Positions 8,371 to 16,404 of a stretch of 64,000 nt of DNA are shown here, piece by piece. The DNA is from OCS116 sp051531935 (GTDB lineage Bacteria; Pseudomonadota; Alphaproteobacteria; Rhizobiales; OSC116). Positions within the stretch are counted from its first letter, which is position 1; the number at the start of each line of letters is the position of its first letter. Below the pieces are notes generated by a model. It worked only from the letters and a program-made list of their open reading frames with translations. It was not told the origin of the DNA and made no database searches. Position numbers and translations under genes: made by a program. Where the stretch lies: contig JAOPTR010000005.1 of the NCBI GenBank assembly GCA_051531935.1, forward strand, positions 8,662-72,661. Direction: 5' to 3'.

Positions 8371-8392
8371 CAGTTAAACCGTTGTTTAACTG
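8371..8392 (-). promoter_or_regulatory. Hairpin in the leuA leader
   Basis: CAGTTAAAC and GTTTAACTG form a perfect 9-base stem with a 4-base loop, about 80 bases upstream of the leuA start. A 13-codon frame (8404 down to 8363) spans it and encodes MFRGQLNNGLTAA; it has two Leu codons but no ribosome binding site. A role in attenuation is possible but weakly supported. Confidence 0.3.
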
Positions 8393-8448
8393 TCCCCTAA
8401 ACATATGCTAAATTTAAATTTTATAAATTTTGGCTCTTATTCTAATGC

Positions 8449-8604
8449 TTAGGGGTTGATAAGCAGGAGAAGTAGGAGGCTAGAAATTGTGACAGTTGCG
8501 AAGAGTGCAACTTTGCGCAATAAATCTTGCTCAGCAGCCTGTGAGGCAGCAATTGCACGCGCTTTAGGTTGATTTTGGTGGTTTCTATAATGATTGTTCA
8601 TCAT
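8449..8604 (-). CDS. Small single-pass membrane protein
   Basis: A 51-residue protein: a polar, basic N-terminus (MMNNHYRNHQNQPKARAIA), an amphipathic AASQAAEQDLLRKV stretch and a C-terminal hydrophobic segment VALFATVTISSLLLLLLINP ending at the last residue. The ATG at 8604 has GAGGA 6 bases upstream; the longer open frame to 8631 lacks one. The topology fits a tail-anchored inner membrane protein. No family recognised. It sits alone between leuA and tRNA-Lys. Confidence 0.6.
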   Translation of the reverse strand: MMNNHYRNHQNQPKARAIAASQAAEQDLLRKVALFATVTISSLLLLLLINP

Positions 8605-8891
8605 GAAACATCCTCTATTGCTCAGTTTCAAATAAAATTAGCTTATTAGTTTTTAATTATATAGCAATAGAATAATATAGATTTATGACCAAAATATAAA
8701 AATAGGCCTAAAGCTGTTTCATATTGGGACATTTTATACCCAGTTGGGTGCTAATTTATTGGCTTTTTACACGCCCATAAAAGTTTTACCCAAAAAAACA
8801 CAAGAAAACTAAAAAAATACATGGACAGAGTGATAAGGCTGACATATAAACCGCTTCAACAGACGCAAGCAGTGAACACTGTATTGCTGAC

Positions 8892-8967
8892 GGGCCCTTA
8901 GCTCAGCTGGTAGAGCAACTGACTTTTAATCAGTAGGTCGATGGTTCGAACCCATCAGGGCTCACCA
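8892..8967 (+). tRNA. tRNA-Lys (anticodon TTT)
   Basis: A 76-base cloverleaf including an encoded CCA. Acceptor GGGCCCT pairs with AGGGCTC through one G-U pair; the D arm contains AGCTCAGCTGGTAGAGC; the anticodon stem ACTGA/TCAGT encloses CTTTTAA with anticodon TTT; the T arm has GGTTCGAACCC. An intrinsic terminator follows 4 bases later. Confidence 0.98.
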
Positions 8968-8971
8968 AATC

Positions 8972-8998
8972 AAACCCTTGCCTCGGCAAGGGTTTTTT
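8972..8998 (+). terminator. Intrinsic terminator of tRNA-Lys
   Basis: AAACCCTTGCC and GGCAAGGGTTT form an 11-base GC-rich stem with a tiny loop, followed by T residues. It directly follows the tRNA CCA end. Confidence 0.9.
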
Positions 8999-9141
8999 GA
9001 TTCTGGTGCCACAGGGCAATTTCTTAAATTACCTTAAAAATTTTTGGGTAGCTATATTTAACACGCTAAAAACACTTAGGCGCTCACCATACTGTAGCGG
9101 GCCGCGATCTTCTGCAAAATTGAATTTAATATAACAATACG

Positions 9142-10077
9142 TTAATCATCATCTTCATTGAGCTCAAGTAAATGTATAAGGTATGGTTTCATTTCGCCCT
9201 TCTTATCGACTTTGGATTGGAGAATAATGCGTCCATTTATTTTGCGCTTGCCATAAATTTTTGAAAGCCTAATTTCTGGAGATATTTGCATTCTAATTCT
9301 CCTGCTAGAGATGCTTGGAATATGAGCACCCCAGCCCTTCTTTGCGCTATCCATATCGTTTGCATGTATCACCAACTCAATGTCCTCTATTTCTTCTAAT
9401 GCTTCTTCTACTTCTAGAGCTTCAAATTCAAAATCATGAGGCGCTGACATAATTGTCTCTTCAGAAATTTCGACACCACCACCAGATAGATTGCCAACAC
9501 CAGACTTTTTGGCAGGTGCAATTAACTCCAGTGATTTTTTTGCTAGAGATAGATTTTCTTTGTCAGAATAGGAATTAATTAAAGTCTTTTCAACGTCCTT
9601 GACATCGATACCGGTTATTTCACTCGATTCAATAAGAACTTTATTGTAATTTCCTGATATTTCTATACTTGGACTTTTTTGCTTGTCGTCCTTTTCGAAA
9701 ATCTTTTTGGAAATATACTTTATTGAATAAACAGCGATTAAAATCACCAAAATTGTTATTAGAGTATCGTATTTATCTGGGATTTCAACTCCTGTTATAT
9801 CTTCTATCAGCACGGGTACATCTTTCTCTAAGTCTTCTTGATAATTAGCGTAGAGCGTCAGCCAAAGAGTTTCCTCCAATGGGCTGTTTATGGAAACGCT
9901 TTTAAACTTAACTTTGACTCTATCAATTTCCAAACTTGGGAATAACTTTTCAAGTAATTTTGAAGCTTCTAAAACGAGTTGTTCATTTGCTATTAGAGAA
10001 TTTGCTACATCAGTTACACTAATTTTATCTTGAGCACTGTCACCATACACAAGCTTATGTTGAAAAGGAATTTTCAT
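9142..10077 (-). CDS. Unrecognised protein with one transmembrane segment
   Basis: A 311-residue acidic protein I cannot assign. Residues 1-100 are a soluble N-terminal region, residues about 105-122 (LITILVILIAVYSIKYI) are a single transmembrane helix followed by positive residues, and the rest is a soluble acidic region including EALEVEEALEEIEDIELVIHAND. The C-terminal 60 residues contain basic strands (SSRRIRMQISPE, KIYGKRKINGRIIL) and resemble a small beta domain. There is no signal peptide. GGTGATCA precedes the ATG. It is the first gene after tRNA-Lys, on the opposite strand, and has no functional neighbour. Confidence 0.65.
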   Translation of the reverse strand: MKIPFQHKLVYGDSAQDKISVTDVANSLIANEQLVLEASKLLEKLFPSLEIDRVKVKFKSVSINSPLEETLWLTLYANYQEDLEKDVPVLIEDITGVEIPDKYDTLITILVILIAVYSIKYISKKIFEKDDKQKSPSIEISGNYNKVLIESSEITGIDVKDVEKTLINSYSDKENLSLAKKSLELIAPAKKSGVGNLSGGGVEISEETIMSAPHDFEFEALEVEEALEEIEDIELVIHANDMDSAKKGWGAHIPSISSRRIRMQISPEIRLSKIYGKRKINGRIILQSKVDKKGEMKPYLIHLLELNEDDD

Positions 10078-10182
10078 TGATCACCAAATATTTAATTACT
10101 AAATATGGCAAGATTAGTAATAAGTATATGTAGTTGTCAATCTTGCATTACAACCATAGACCTTACAGCAGCATCTTTACTT

Positions 10183-10638
10183 TCAAGTAACTAGCGCAAT
10201 GCAACACTGGTTTCGAGATTTTGTAGCGGTGAAACGGCCATAGTTTGAGCTAAGTCGCCATATGGTTTTGAAACAATTTGCAAATGTGGTGGATCTAGGC
10301 CAATCTTGAATTAGTGGGTTTTTAATGTTGCCAAGACGCACATATTTTAATGCTTTCACTGCACAATATTCTCGCGAACCATCCAGAGTGATATCAATCA
10401 ATAATGACGCTTCTGCAATATCTGCATCTCTAAAAAGAGTTTCTCCTTTTTCAGAATCGGTAATGGTTTTCGCATAATTGTAGAAAGTCTCAAATCCTTT
10501 TTGAGTTGTTTCAAAATTACAAAATTGAAAATCGGCTATGGTCTTAACAAAATTAGAATAGAGCTTATTCTGATCTGCTGCCAAAACACTGGTATTTAGT
10601 GAGGCGATAAGGATGACTATTTTGAAAATAAATTTCAT
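10183..10638 (-). CDS. Small exported protein of unknown function
   Basis: A 151-residue protein with a clear signal peptide, MKFIFKIVILIASLNTSVLAA, cleaved after about residue 20. The mature part has five Cys residues (FCNFET, REYCAVK, ANCFKT and QCC), which could form disulfides in the periplasm. No known domain recognised. It lies 105 bases upstream of the transmembrane protein on the same strand. Confidence 0.55.
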   Translation of the reverse strand: MKFIFKIVILIASLNTSVLAADQNKLYSNFVKTIADFQFCNFETTQKGFETFYNYAKTITDSEKGETLFRDADIAEASLLIDITLDGSREYCAVKALKYVRLGNIKNPLIQDWPRSTTFANCFKTIWRLSSNYGRFTATKSRNQCCIALVT

Positions 10639-10993
10639 ATTAAAACCTATAAAATAAAAGTATGACTACTGGGGCTCACGTTAGAAACAAATGTCTAAGA
10701 GACGAGCAAATTATTGGATATTATAAAGCAGAAAATAATTAAGTGATTATTAGCATGCGTATTGATCCTCTAATGGGGGATTTATTTTATTGGTCTGAAG
10801 CGGGTTTTAAAGGGGAAACAAGCAGTTTCCTTTTTCAATTTCTAGTACCGAACCAGAATAAACACAAAGACAATTGAGGGTGATCCTTTGTTTGTTAATG
10901 TGGATATTCTGTGCGCTTTGGAAATAGCAAGAATGGCGGTGCGAGTATATTTTAGCCAATTGAATAAAGCATCATTAGTTGCTGCAGCGACGG
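10639..10993. other. Intergenic stretch without a supported gene
   Basis: About 355 bases. A plus-strand frame at 10754-10876 could encode 40 residues (MRIDPLMGDLFYWSEAGF...), but there is no good ribosome binding site or recognisable domain. No strong hairpin seen. It may be remnant DNA. Confidence 0.4.
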
Positions 10994-11722
10994 TTAATCA
11001 GGGATTATTGCTGCGCTTCTGTCTATATCATGCTTTTCTAGTATATCTCCGACATCACCTTTGATGGCCATCTCGGCCAAAAAGTGTTTCAAATAGGCGC
11101 TTGCTAATTCTCGGCCATGTGGCATTGCCATTGCTTGTTTAATTTTCATAAACGCTGGCTGCAATAGCCTACTGCCAACACGCTTATCTGCTTCGCCTTG
11201 CATGGCATTGGCAATTCCAGCAATCGCGACAACTTCCTCTGCATCCAGAGCATCAAGTACTGCATGAATATCACTATACATAATCAGGTTTTTGGCAACC
11301 GGTTGGCGCAACAGATTTAGAGAATATGCGCTTCCATCTACTGAGCCAACTTTTGCCCCAGAATTTACAAGCGCAACAGCATCCACAGCATCACAATGCG
11401 CTGCTGCTAAATAGGAACCTTCAATTCCAATATAGGGTTTTGTGAAATCAAGCGTCTTTGCTCGTTCGGGGTCAACAGCTAAAAAACAAACATCCCATTC
11501 ATTTTTTGTGGCACTTGATGAAACGTCAATTGCACGTTCATATTCAACAAATCTTAATTCCACATTCAAGTTACTGGCAAGTGCTTTTGCCAAGTCAACA
11601 CTGATACCATATGCAGAACCGTTTGCGTCTCGACTAACCAAAACTCGATTGCCGTGGTTTAAAGCCACCCTCATGTAACCAAGAGGTGAAAATTGTTTAA
11701 CTATTGAAATGTCGACTGTCAT
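10994..11722 (-). CDS. Substrate-binding-protein-like (family 3) without signal peptide
   Basis: A 242-residue protein with the bacterial solute-binding family 3 fold: lobe 1 begins GYMRVALNHG and contains GISVDLAKALASNLNVELRFVEY; ERAKTLDFTKPYIGIEGSYL is the typical substrate-contact strand (FTxPY); lobe 2 has GAKVGSVDGSAYSLNLL. A usual periplasmic binding protein would have a signal peptide, but this one starts MTVDISIVKQFSPLG and is open directly into the domain. No permease or ATPase gene is adjacent. It may be a cytoplasmic sensor-type or enzyme-type derivative; similar signal-less members are known in proteobacteria, without assigned roles. Confidence 0.75.
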   Translation of the reverse strand: MTVDISIVKQFSPLGYMRVALNHGNRVLVSRDANGSAYGISVDLAKALASNLNVELRFVEYERAIDVSSSATKNEWDVCFLAVDPERAKTLDFTKPYIGIEGSYLAAAHCDAVDAVALVNSGAKVGSVDGSAYSLNLLRQPVAKNLIMYSDIHAVLDALDAEEVVAIAGIANAMQGEADKRVGSRLLQPAFMKIKQAMAMPHGRELASAYLKHFLAEMAIKGDVGDILEKHDIDRSAAIIPD

Positions 11723-12005
11723 ATATTTCCTTATTCATCAAAATCATAGAACAAGATGCTGTTCTCTTGATTTTCACTTAATTTAGCTTCCCATTGTATC
11801 AATGTCAAAGAACTCTGCGGGGGCTCATTTAGGATTTATTGCTTATGAGCGAAAAGTCTGAATGGGTACTAAATAGATAGAATCGCCAGGGTTTACCACC
11901 CTGCGCCTCGCCTTGGATAACTTTCAAAAACAACTTCATATACAATGTAGCAAATAAGCCCTATACCATATACTTAGCTGTAATTTAGATACTGGAAATT
12001 CGTAC

Positions 12006-12368
12006 ATGACTACACCACCAAATGCCGAGACACTTACTAATTTAATTGATGGACTTGTGAACTTCCAAGCAGAAACTGAGAATATGACATTTAGTCAGCT
12101 CATTATTTTGTTGGAAATTGGTAAATACCCCAAAGGTGTTCCTTATGATGATATTGCCAGAACTCTTAATATACCACGCAATGGAATAGCGGCCACAGCG
12201 AAGAAGTATGAGGAGTTAGTATCTCGTGTTGTTCGAATTGATAGACGCATCATCTTTAAATTAACAGCTCAAGGTAACACGCTCATAAGCCGCTTCGCCA
12301 ATTTATCAGCTGAGAAGCAGCCTGATGACACTCAGCAAGACCCTTCGGAGCCTCTGCAAGAGTCCTAA
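12006..12368 (+). CDS. Putative winged-helix DNA-binding protein
   Basis: A 120-residue protein. Residues 30-90 (TFSQLIILLEIGKYPKGVPYDDIARTLNIPRNGI...) look like a MarR-type helix-turn-helix, and VVRIDRRIIFKLTAQGNTLISRF is the wing and following helix. The last 25 residues are acidic and probably disordered. It is shorter than a full MarR protein because the N-terminal dimerisation helices are abbreviated. It could regulate the divergent substrate-binding-like gene 284 bases away, which is inference from position only. Confidence 0.55.
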   Translation: MTTPPNAETLTNLIDGLVNFQAETENMTFSQLIILLEIGKYPKGVPYDDIARTLNIPRNGIAATAKKYEELVSRVVRIDRRIIFKLTAQGNTLISRFANLSAEKQPDDTQQDPSEPLQES

Positions 12369-12442
12369 AGGATCGGAATGTTTCTACCGCTGCTCCGCTG
12401 GAGGCTATATTGGTCTGTGGTGCGGATTGTTAGTGAATTGAT

Positions 12443-13027
12443 ATGTTTATAAAGAAATTATTTAAATGGTTATTGGCTCTAAGATGGTGAAGTAAAATAT
12501 TCATCACACTTGGTGCTGTAATAGCTTATTTGATGGTTACTGGAATTCATGCAGCTTTGAACCCTCGCTACGAATAAGATACTTGTAGTTCCGCTTTTTT
12601 TTAGAAGATAGAGCATACGCTCCTCACGAAGTTTATAGTGAAATTGTCAACGGTCACCTAAAATCCTCTTTAGAGGCATATTCTACGCTGGACCAAAAAG
12701 TTGCCGCGACCCATGCCTTTTTAAGGAATATTGGCTATTCCTATTACAGTGGATACCAAGCTGATTACAGGAAAACAGTTTCACAAAAACAAGTTATTAA
12801 ATCGTGGGCAATCTATAAGAGTAAGTGGATTTGCTGATATTTTCAGTTCTGCATTTGGGTTGTTTACAAAAATGCTTTCGACCCTCATTGTGTCATTGAA
12901 TACAAATATTCCTAATGAGGAAATAAAACTTGATAGCTTGTCTGTACATTTAGGCATAAATATATTGTCAAGCCATGCTTGGAACTACAATCAGAACTTC
13001 GAGTGCCCTAAGGGTGTTGAGTTTTAA
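12443..13027 (+). pseudogene. Decayed membrane-anchored protein gene (several stops and frameshifts)
   Basis: Reading along the plus strand, ATG at 12443 begins MFIKKLFKWLLALRW, meets TGA at 12488, and continues in the same frame with SKIFITLGAVIAYLMVTGIH, a membrane segment, to a stop at 12575. After an 8-T run a second frame (12604 to about 12837) encodes YAPHEVYSEIVNGHLKSSLE and further sequence without any start codon. A third frame continues to 13027 with FADIFSSAFGLFTKMLSTL and beyond. The pieces join head to tail as one protein with an N-terminal membrane anchor, so I read this as a decayed gene. The open frame from 12731 alone is not a convincing gene. Confidence 0.4.
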
Positions 13028-13185
13028 GCAACTAGAGGGTTTTGTGATGTCTAAAAACCTGTAATGGTGTCCAAATCATTAGTTTTGCAACCCCCAAAGC
13101 ACTTCGAAGATCTCAATTATAGCAACCTAGTTTGCGGATTTCTGATTTAGAAGAACATTGTCGGAGAGCCCTTTTAGATTTTGGT

Positions 13186-13590
13186 TTATAATCTTGCCCA
13201 TATTAGCTTCATCATCGTTTGGCCTAGTAACCATCCAAATAACCCGTATTTAACCCGATAGTCCATTCCCCAGATCACGCGTGATTGTTTGTCACTTAGA
13301 CGTTCAATCTTTATCTCTGCTACTGCTTCATGCAATGGCATTGGCGTAAGTTCAGACAATCGCACAGCGTAGCCTTCATTGACATCCCACTTGATTACTT
13401 CTTCGGCCATGGAGGTGTCGTTTTCAAAATGGCAACGCCTTTTAGAACCCATACCATTCTCACCTTCAGTTAAGGCTTCTACAGATGTTATGAGAGGTGC
13501 AAATTCATTAATATGCATGAAACGACTGAGCACAGTCCATATTTCTTGTGGTGCAGCGTTAAAGTCTAGTGATTTTTCATGGTGTATCAT
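13186..13590 (-). CDS. SRPBCC family protein with apparent 3' frameshift
   Basis: A 134-residue START-like (polyketide cyclase/dehydrase) protein. It starts MIHHEKSLDFNAAPQEIWTVL, the usual first strand and helix of the SRPBCC fold, with AGGATGATAAA before the ATG at 13590. MDYRVKYGLFGWLLGQTMMK near the end is the typical penultimate strand and start of the long C-terminal helix, but the frame stops six residues later. Shifting by one base at about 13205 continues the helix as MGKIINQNLKGLSDNVLL to a stop at 13127, which matches how such proteins usually end. So the gene carries a one-base indel, real or from sequencing. Confidence 0.7.
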   Translation of the reverse strand: MIHHEKSLDFNAAPQEIWTVLSRFMHINEFAPLITSVEALTEGENGMGSKRRCHFENDTSMAEEVIKWDVNEGYAVRLSELTPMPLHEAVAEIKIERLSDKQSRVIWGMDYRVKYGLFGWLLGQTMMKLIWARL

Positions 13591-13985
13591 TTTATCATCC
13601 TGTGTTGTAATTTGGAGAAACATTAACACCCTCATACTGACAGTATTTGTCAGCAGTGTCATCAACCTGTCGCGTCATCATATAGTCATATAGGATTAGC
13701 TATGCCATGGTTTGGTGGTGTTATCATCCATGAAAGTATTGGCAGTCCGAACAGATTCTTTATTTGGATTTGCATTGAAATGAGTAATTTGTGGCAAGGA
13801 ATGCCCTAAGACTGCATCTACTATCCACCAGTGAGCGCTTTTGAACCGACTTTAGGGTGAGTTGGAGATGCGAGAGCAGCTGTTGATACAATACTCTAAG
13901 GTGCTTTATAGAACGATTTCAGGGTTTTTGATTCTGTAATTTATTGAATTAAAAAGGGCGCTCGTCTTGGCAATCTAACGGATAG
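13591..13985. other. Intergenic stretch without a supported gene
   Basis: About 395 bases between the SRPBCC gene start and the NTF2-like cluster. It presumably carries the SRPBCC promoter. Only frames under 40 codons, with no ribosome binding site I trust; no tRNA or strong terminator seen. Confidence 0.4.
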
Positions 13986-14381
13986 TTATTTTGTCAAACT
14001 GAAGTCTATGAAAGTTTTTTTAAGATACGCATCGTCGTCTTGACTTGTGTGGAATTTGGCATGAATAGATTGAATAAGCCGATTGTGCATTTTAAATTCA
14101 ACACTGGTTGGAAAGCTAGAATAAAATGAATGCGCATTATCGACATAATGGAAATTCATATCGACTAATATTGAGTTTTTAACGGTTGAAATATTTAGGG
14201 CTTCGACTTTGAGAATTGCGCTGCAATAACTTACCAAGTTACAATATTGGCTAAAATTCAGATTATGCTGCAAAGCGCCGTCATAAATAAAATCCTTTGT
14301 CACAAGGTCTGACAGCAGGTCGAGTTCGTTTGCATTGAGGTACTTTATAAAGAATTCAACAAGTTGCACATTATTCTTCAC
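13986..14381 (-). CDS. NTF2-like fold protein, copy 3 of a tandem set
   Basis: About 131 residues from the GTG at 14381, which has AGGAAG 6 bases upstream; the frame is open further, to a GTG at 14417. The order of elements matches its two upstream neighbours: an N-terminal helix (VEFFIKYLNANELDLLSDLV), then KDFIYDGAL, NFSQYCNLVSYCSAI and a C-terminal strand RLIQSIHAKFH. That pattern is the cone-shaped NTF2/SnoaL fold. Members bind small ligands or act as isomerases, but no catalytic residues are evident. Confidence 0.6.
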   Translation of the reverse strand: MKNNVQLVEFFIKYLNANELDLLSDLVTKDFIYDGALQHNLNFSQYCNLVSYCSAILKVEALNISTVKNSILVDMNFHYVDNAHSFYSSFPTSVEFKMHNRLIQSIHAKFHTSQDDDAYLKKTFIDFSLTK

Positions 14382-14462
14382 TAAATACTTCCTAAGTAAT
14401 GATTTTAATATCAGCACGTTATATTAAGTGATTATAGAAATCAATAAGGTTACGTAATTGTT

Positions 14463-14879
14463 TTAAGAGGGAATTACATCCGTTACCTGTGAAGAAGTTA
14501 TTTTAGTCTTTTCAAAATATTCCAGCTCTTCGCGTGTCGCAACATATTCTGTGTGAACGGATTGAATGAGCTCATCTTTAATTTTAAATATTACATCCAT
14601 TTTTAAATCGGCATAATATTTTTCGGTATTATCGACTATGTTACAAATAATAGCCGCTCTATATACAATGCCTGCATGGGTGATTTTTTCGACCCGCGCC
14701 TGTGCCATGTGTGAAATTGTACTTAAATAGGTGCACAGCTGCTCGAAATTTAAACCGCCCTGCTCGGGGCTATCGAATTTAAACGAGGTGGAAAATAACC
14801 GACATTGAGATTTTAATAGATTTTCAGAATGTAGGCACGCGATAAGCTCGTGAATCATTATATGATTTTGATTTTGCAC
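14463..14879 (-). CDS. NTF2-like fold protein, copy 2 of a tandem set
   Basis: 138 residues, starting with GTG at 14879 after GGGGGCG; an internal ATG at 14858 (MIHELIACLHSENL) is possible. It shares with copy 1 the segments SPEQGGLNFEQLCTYLSTI against SPLRPGIGFEEYCVYLSEI, and with copy 3 the end LIQSVHTEY against LIQSIHAKF. Divergence is high, so the duplication is old. Function unknown; a ligand-binding NTF2-like fold is inferred. Confidence 0.6.
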   Translation of the reverse strand: MQNQNHIMIHELIACLHSENLLKSQCRLFSTSFKFDSPEQGGLNFEQLCTYLSTISHMAQARVEKITHAGIVYRAAIICNIVDNTEKYYADLKMDVIFKIKDELIQSVHTEYVATREELEYFEKTKITSSQVTDVIPS

Positions 14880-14977
14880 TTACGCCCCCGTCCCTAATTA
14901 GGTTAAGCATAGTATAAAATTAGAATTAGTCAAATTACAAAAACTTAACTCTCATTTATACCAAATATGCTACGGTG

Positions 14978-15370
14978 TTATTTGTCGGAAATAAAGTTTT
15001 TACTTATATAACCTGCCAATAAGGGGTCGTTACCGTAACTAAACACCATTCTCTCTATGAGATATTGTTGAAAATGGAATTCGACCGTGGCTTTAAATTT
15101 TTCTTCGATTTTAGCTTTTCTGTCGACAACCATCAACCAAAATTGAACGGTGATATATCTACCATGGTCAATGATGTCTATAAATTCCATTTCGCCATGG
15201 TTACAAATTTCACTTAAATATACGCAATATTCTTCAAAACCTATTCCGGGCCTCAGTGGGCTGACGAAGCTGAAATTATCCGTATAATAATCGGACAATG
15301 CGCCAAGATTTATCGCAGAATGCATATTGGCATGAACTTGATTGATGATTTCGTGCCTTGGATCCGTCAT
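14978..15370 (-). CDS. NTF2-like fold protein, copy 1 of a tandem set
   Basis: 130 residues (starts MTDPRHEIINQVHANMHSAI). The N-terminal helix, YYTDNFSFVSPLRPGIGFEE, the central strands (ITVQFWLMVVDRK) and FKATVEFHFQQYLIERMVFSY fit the NTF2/SnoaL-like fold of about 120-140 residues. It is the first of three same-strand paralogues, with gaps of about 80-100 bases. No neighbour indicates a pathway. Confidence 0.65.
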   Translation of the reverse strand: MTDPRHEIINQVHANMHSAINLGALSDYYTDNFSFVSPLRPGIGFEEYCVYLSEICNHGEMEFIDIIDHGRYITVQFWLMVVDRKAKIEEKFKATVEFHFQQYLIERMVFSYGNDPLLAGYISKNFISDK

Positions 15371-15621
15371 ATCTACCAGTGAATTATGAGACTGTTTAAC
15401 CTATATATTAGCTGAAGACCCACCATTTACCAAGCCTATTCACTCAAAGCCAAAGACCTGCAAGAGCTGCATTTTTGAAACTTGTTAAATATTAAACAGA
15501 TATTTCTGGTCAGAAATTTAAAAGAAAGGGAGTTCCTGTGTTATTGGCTTGACAATATTAACGTTCATACTTCAGTATCAGGCCAACAAATCTAATATAT
15601 TTTTTAAAAGGGGATTCGATT

Positions 15622-16392
15622 ATGTCATCACTTGAATTATTTAACCTTGCGGGCAAACGTTGTCTCATTACAGGATCTAGCCGTGGGATTGGCTATGCCT
15701 TGGCCACAGGCATTGCAAGTGCGGGTGCCGAAGTGATTTTAAATGGCCGAAATGCCGAAACAGTGGCGCAAGCCGCGGCCGAAATTAGAGCCAATGGCGC
15801 CACGGTTTACGAATTGATATTTGATGTTACTGATCACGAGGCTAGCAAGGCTGCAATTGACGATTTTGAAGCCCAAACAGGCGCAATAGACATATTAGTG
15901 AACAATGCGGGCATGCAGCACAGAGAAGCGCTTGAGGACTTCCCCGCAGATGCTTTTGATAAGCTCATGCGCACCAATGTTTATTCGGTATTTAATGTCG
16001 GGCAAGCTGTGGCTGTACATATGTTAAAACGCGGTAAGGGTAAAATTATTAATATTGGATCCATCCAAACTGCATTATCACGCCCGTCGATTGCGCCATA
16101 TACTGCCTCTAAAGGCGCTGTTGGTAATTTTACCAAGGGCATGGCGACTGATTGGGGCCCAAAGGGTTTACAAGTGAACGCGATTGCACCTGGATATTTT
16201 AAAACTGAGCTAAATCAAGCTTTAGTTGATGATGCCGAATTTAGTGCCTGGGTGGCAAAACGTACACCTGCTGGACGTTGGGGTGATGTCGAAGAGTTAA
16301 TTGGCGCTGCGATTTTCTTATCGTCTGACGCATCCACTTATGTGAATGGCATTACACTTTATGTAGATGGCGGCATGTCTAGCTGCGTTTAG
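15622..16392 (+). CDS. SDR oxidoreductase, gluconate 5-dehydrogenase-like
   Basis: A 256-residue classical short-chain dehydrogenase. TGSSRGIG near residues 18-25 binds the NAD(P) cofactor, NNAG is at 94-97, and the catalytic Ser147, Tyr160 and Lys164 are in place (NIGSIQT; YTASK). The opening LFNLAGKRCLITGSSRGIG with LNGRN after strand 2 is characteristic of gluconate 5-dehydrogenase (IdnO/Ga5DH) relatives. The likely reaction is reversible oxidation of gluconate to 5-ketogluconate, or of a related sugar acid. AAAAGGGG precedes the ATG. It ends 12 bases from a convergent AraC gene. Confidence 0.88.
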   Translation: MSSLELFNLAGKRCLITGSSRGIGYALATGIASAGAEVILNGRNAETVAQAAAEIRANGATVYELIFDVTDHEASKAAIDDFEAQTGAIDILVNNAGMQHREALEDFPADAFDKLMRTNVYSVFNVGQAVAVHMLKRGKGKIINIGSIQTALSRPSIAPYTASKGAVGNFTKGMATDWGPKGLQVNAIAPGYFKTELNQALVDDAEFSAWVAKRTPAGRWGDVEELIGAAIFLSSDASTYVNGITLYVDGGMSSCV

Positions 16393-16404
16393 TGGTTGAC
16401 GATA

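Noticed and set aside
8363..8404. Leucine leader peptide for attenuation of leuA
   Set aside because: The 13-codon frame has just two Leu codons and no ribosome binding site, and the hairpin inside it is not followed by a U-run.
10754..10876. 40-codon plus-strand frame in the gap before the substrate-binding-like gene
   Set aside because: No ribosome binding site and no recognisable homology.
12731..13027. 98-codon plus-strand frame taken as an independent gene
   Set aside because: No ribosome binding site, and its first part overlaps a different protein-like frame; it fits better as the tail of a decayed gene.
8892..15621. Integrated element bounded by a copy of the tRNA-Lys 3' end
   Set aside because: No second copy of the tRNA 3' sequence and no integrase were seen; the tract is reported only as accessory-looking.
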